Assembly (NCBI GenBank): GCA_949502025.1
Contig: CATBCG010000083.1
Coordinates: 1 to 13,207, forward strand
Source of the DNA: MGBC131033 sp910585655
GTDB taxonomy: Bacteria; Bacillota; Clostridia; Lachnospirales; Lachnospiraceae
Direction of reading: 5' to 3'
DNA length: 13,207 bases
This document shows positions 13,071-13,207 of this stretch, one piece after another; positions within the stretch are counted from its first letter, which is position 1; each line of letters begins with the position of its first letter. The notes beneath the pieces were generated by a model, which worked only from the letters and a program-made list of their open reading frames with translations, was not told where the DNA came from and searched no databases. Position numbers and translations under genes: made by a program.

Positions 13071-13207
13071 CAACGAATCATGAAGGGTTATCACAGCCTA
13101 TAATGAAAATAGGAGGGAGCTAGCTCCACTACTGTTTTAGCTTCCTGTTTTGATTTATAATAGTTTTAGGCAGGATTAAGTTTGGACGCACCTTGGAGGA
13201 TCTGCAC
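13071..13207. other. Intergenic tail of the window
   Basis: No gene is supported here. A perfect 12-base palindrome GGAGCTAGCTCC lies at 13116-13127 and a TATAAT at 13099-13104 without a matching -35 box. An AGGAGGG at 13111-13117 is not followed by a start codon at a useful distance. Confidence 0.4.

Noticed and set aside
13128..13190. Possible CRISPR repeat because GTTTTAG occurs twice
   Set aside because: The two occurrences are not parts of a longer repeat and there is no regular spacer arrangement or cas gene.

Overview
The window looks like a Clostridia genome, most likely a gut Lachnospiraceae (inference). Supporting signs are the Firmicutes-type promoters and AGGAGG ribosome sites, a carbohydrate ABC transporter with no ATPase of its own, a lipoprotein binding protein, a LacI regulator, and many GC-rich palindromic intergenic repeats in a moderately AT-rich background. 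Every intact protein gene is on the + strand. No rRNA, tRNA or CRISPR array was seen.

Positions 1-10066 hold a carbohydrate-utilisation locus. A hairpin-rich leader (16-138) precedes a membrane-anchored GH66 enzyme of the dextranase/cycloisomaltooligosaccharide glucanotransferase family, then a GNAT acetyltransferase and a strong terminator (2705-2740). After two palindromic repeat copies and an AT-rich regulatory region, a consensus promoter (3256-3284) drives an ABC sugar cassette: lipoprotein binding protein, two MalF/MalG-type permeases, a ThuA-like protein and a Gfo/Idh/MocA oxidoreductase. A LacI-family regulator follows with its own promoter and a perfect terminator (10037-10066). The combination suggests extracellular cleavage of an alpha-1,6-glucan such as dextran, import of the oligosaccharides with a shared ATPase encoded elsewhere, and intracellular oxidation or keto-sugar chemistry by the ThuA/oxidoreductase pair.

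Positions 10067-11785 are a decaying accessory region. They contain a truncated repeat copy, a Fic-domain pseudogene with a nonsense mutation and an internal deletion, and an internally deleted IS element with intact terminal inverted repeats around a frameshifted DDE transposase remnant. Two very small ORFs follow.

Positions 11786-12975 carry an intact, AT-rich two-gene unit with its own promoter: a short HipA-like kinase with all expected catalytic residues but no HipA N-terminal domain, overlapped by a 131-residue partner of unknown function. A last repeat copy with a terminator-like hairpin closes this unit.

Two non-coding patterns stand out. One is a duplicated long hairpin placed directly upstream of both the ThuA and the Gfo/Idh genes, with compensatory changes in its outer stem. 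The other is a modular palindromic repeat family whose complete copies begin directly after terminator hairpins.
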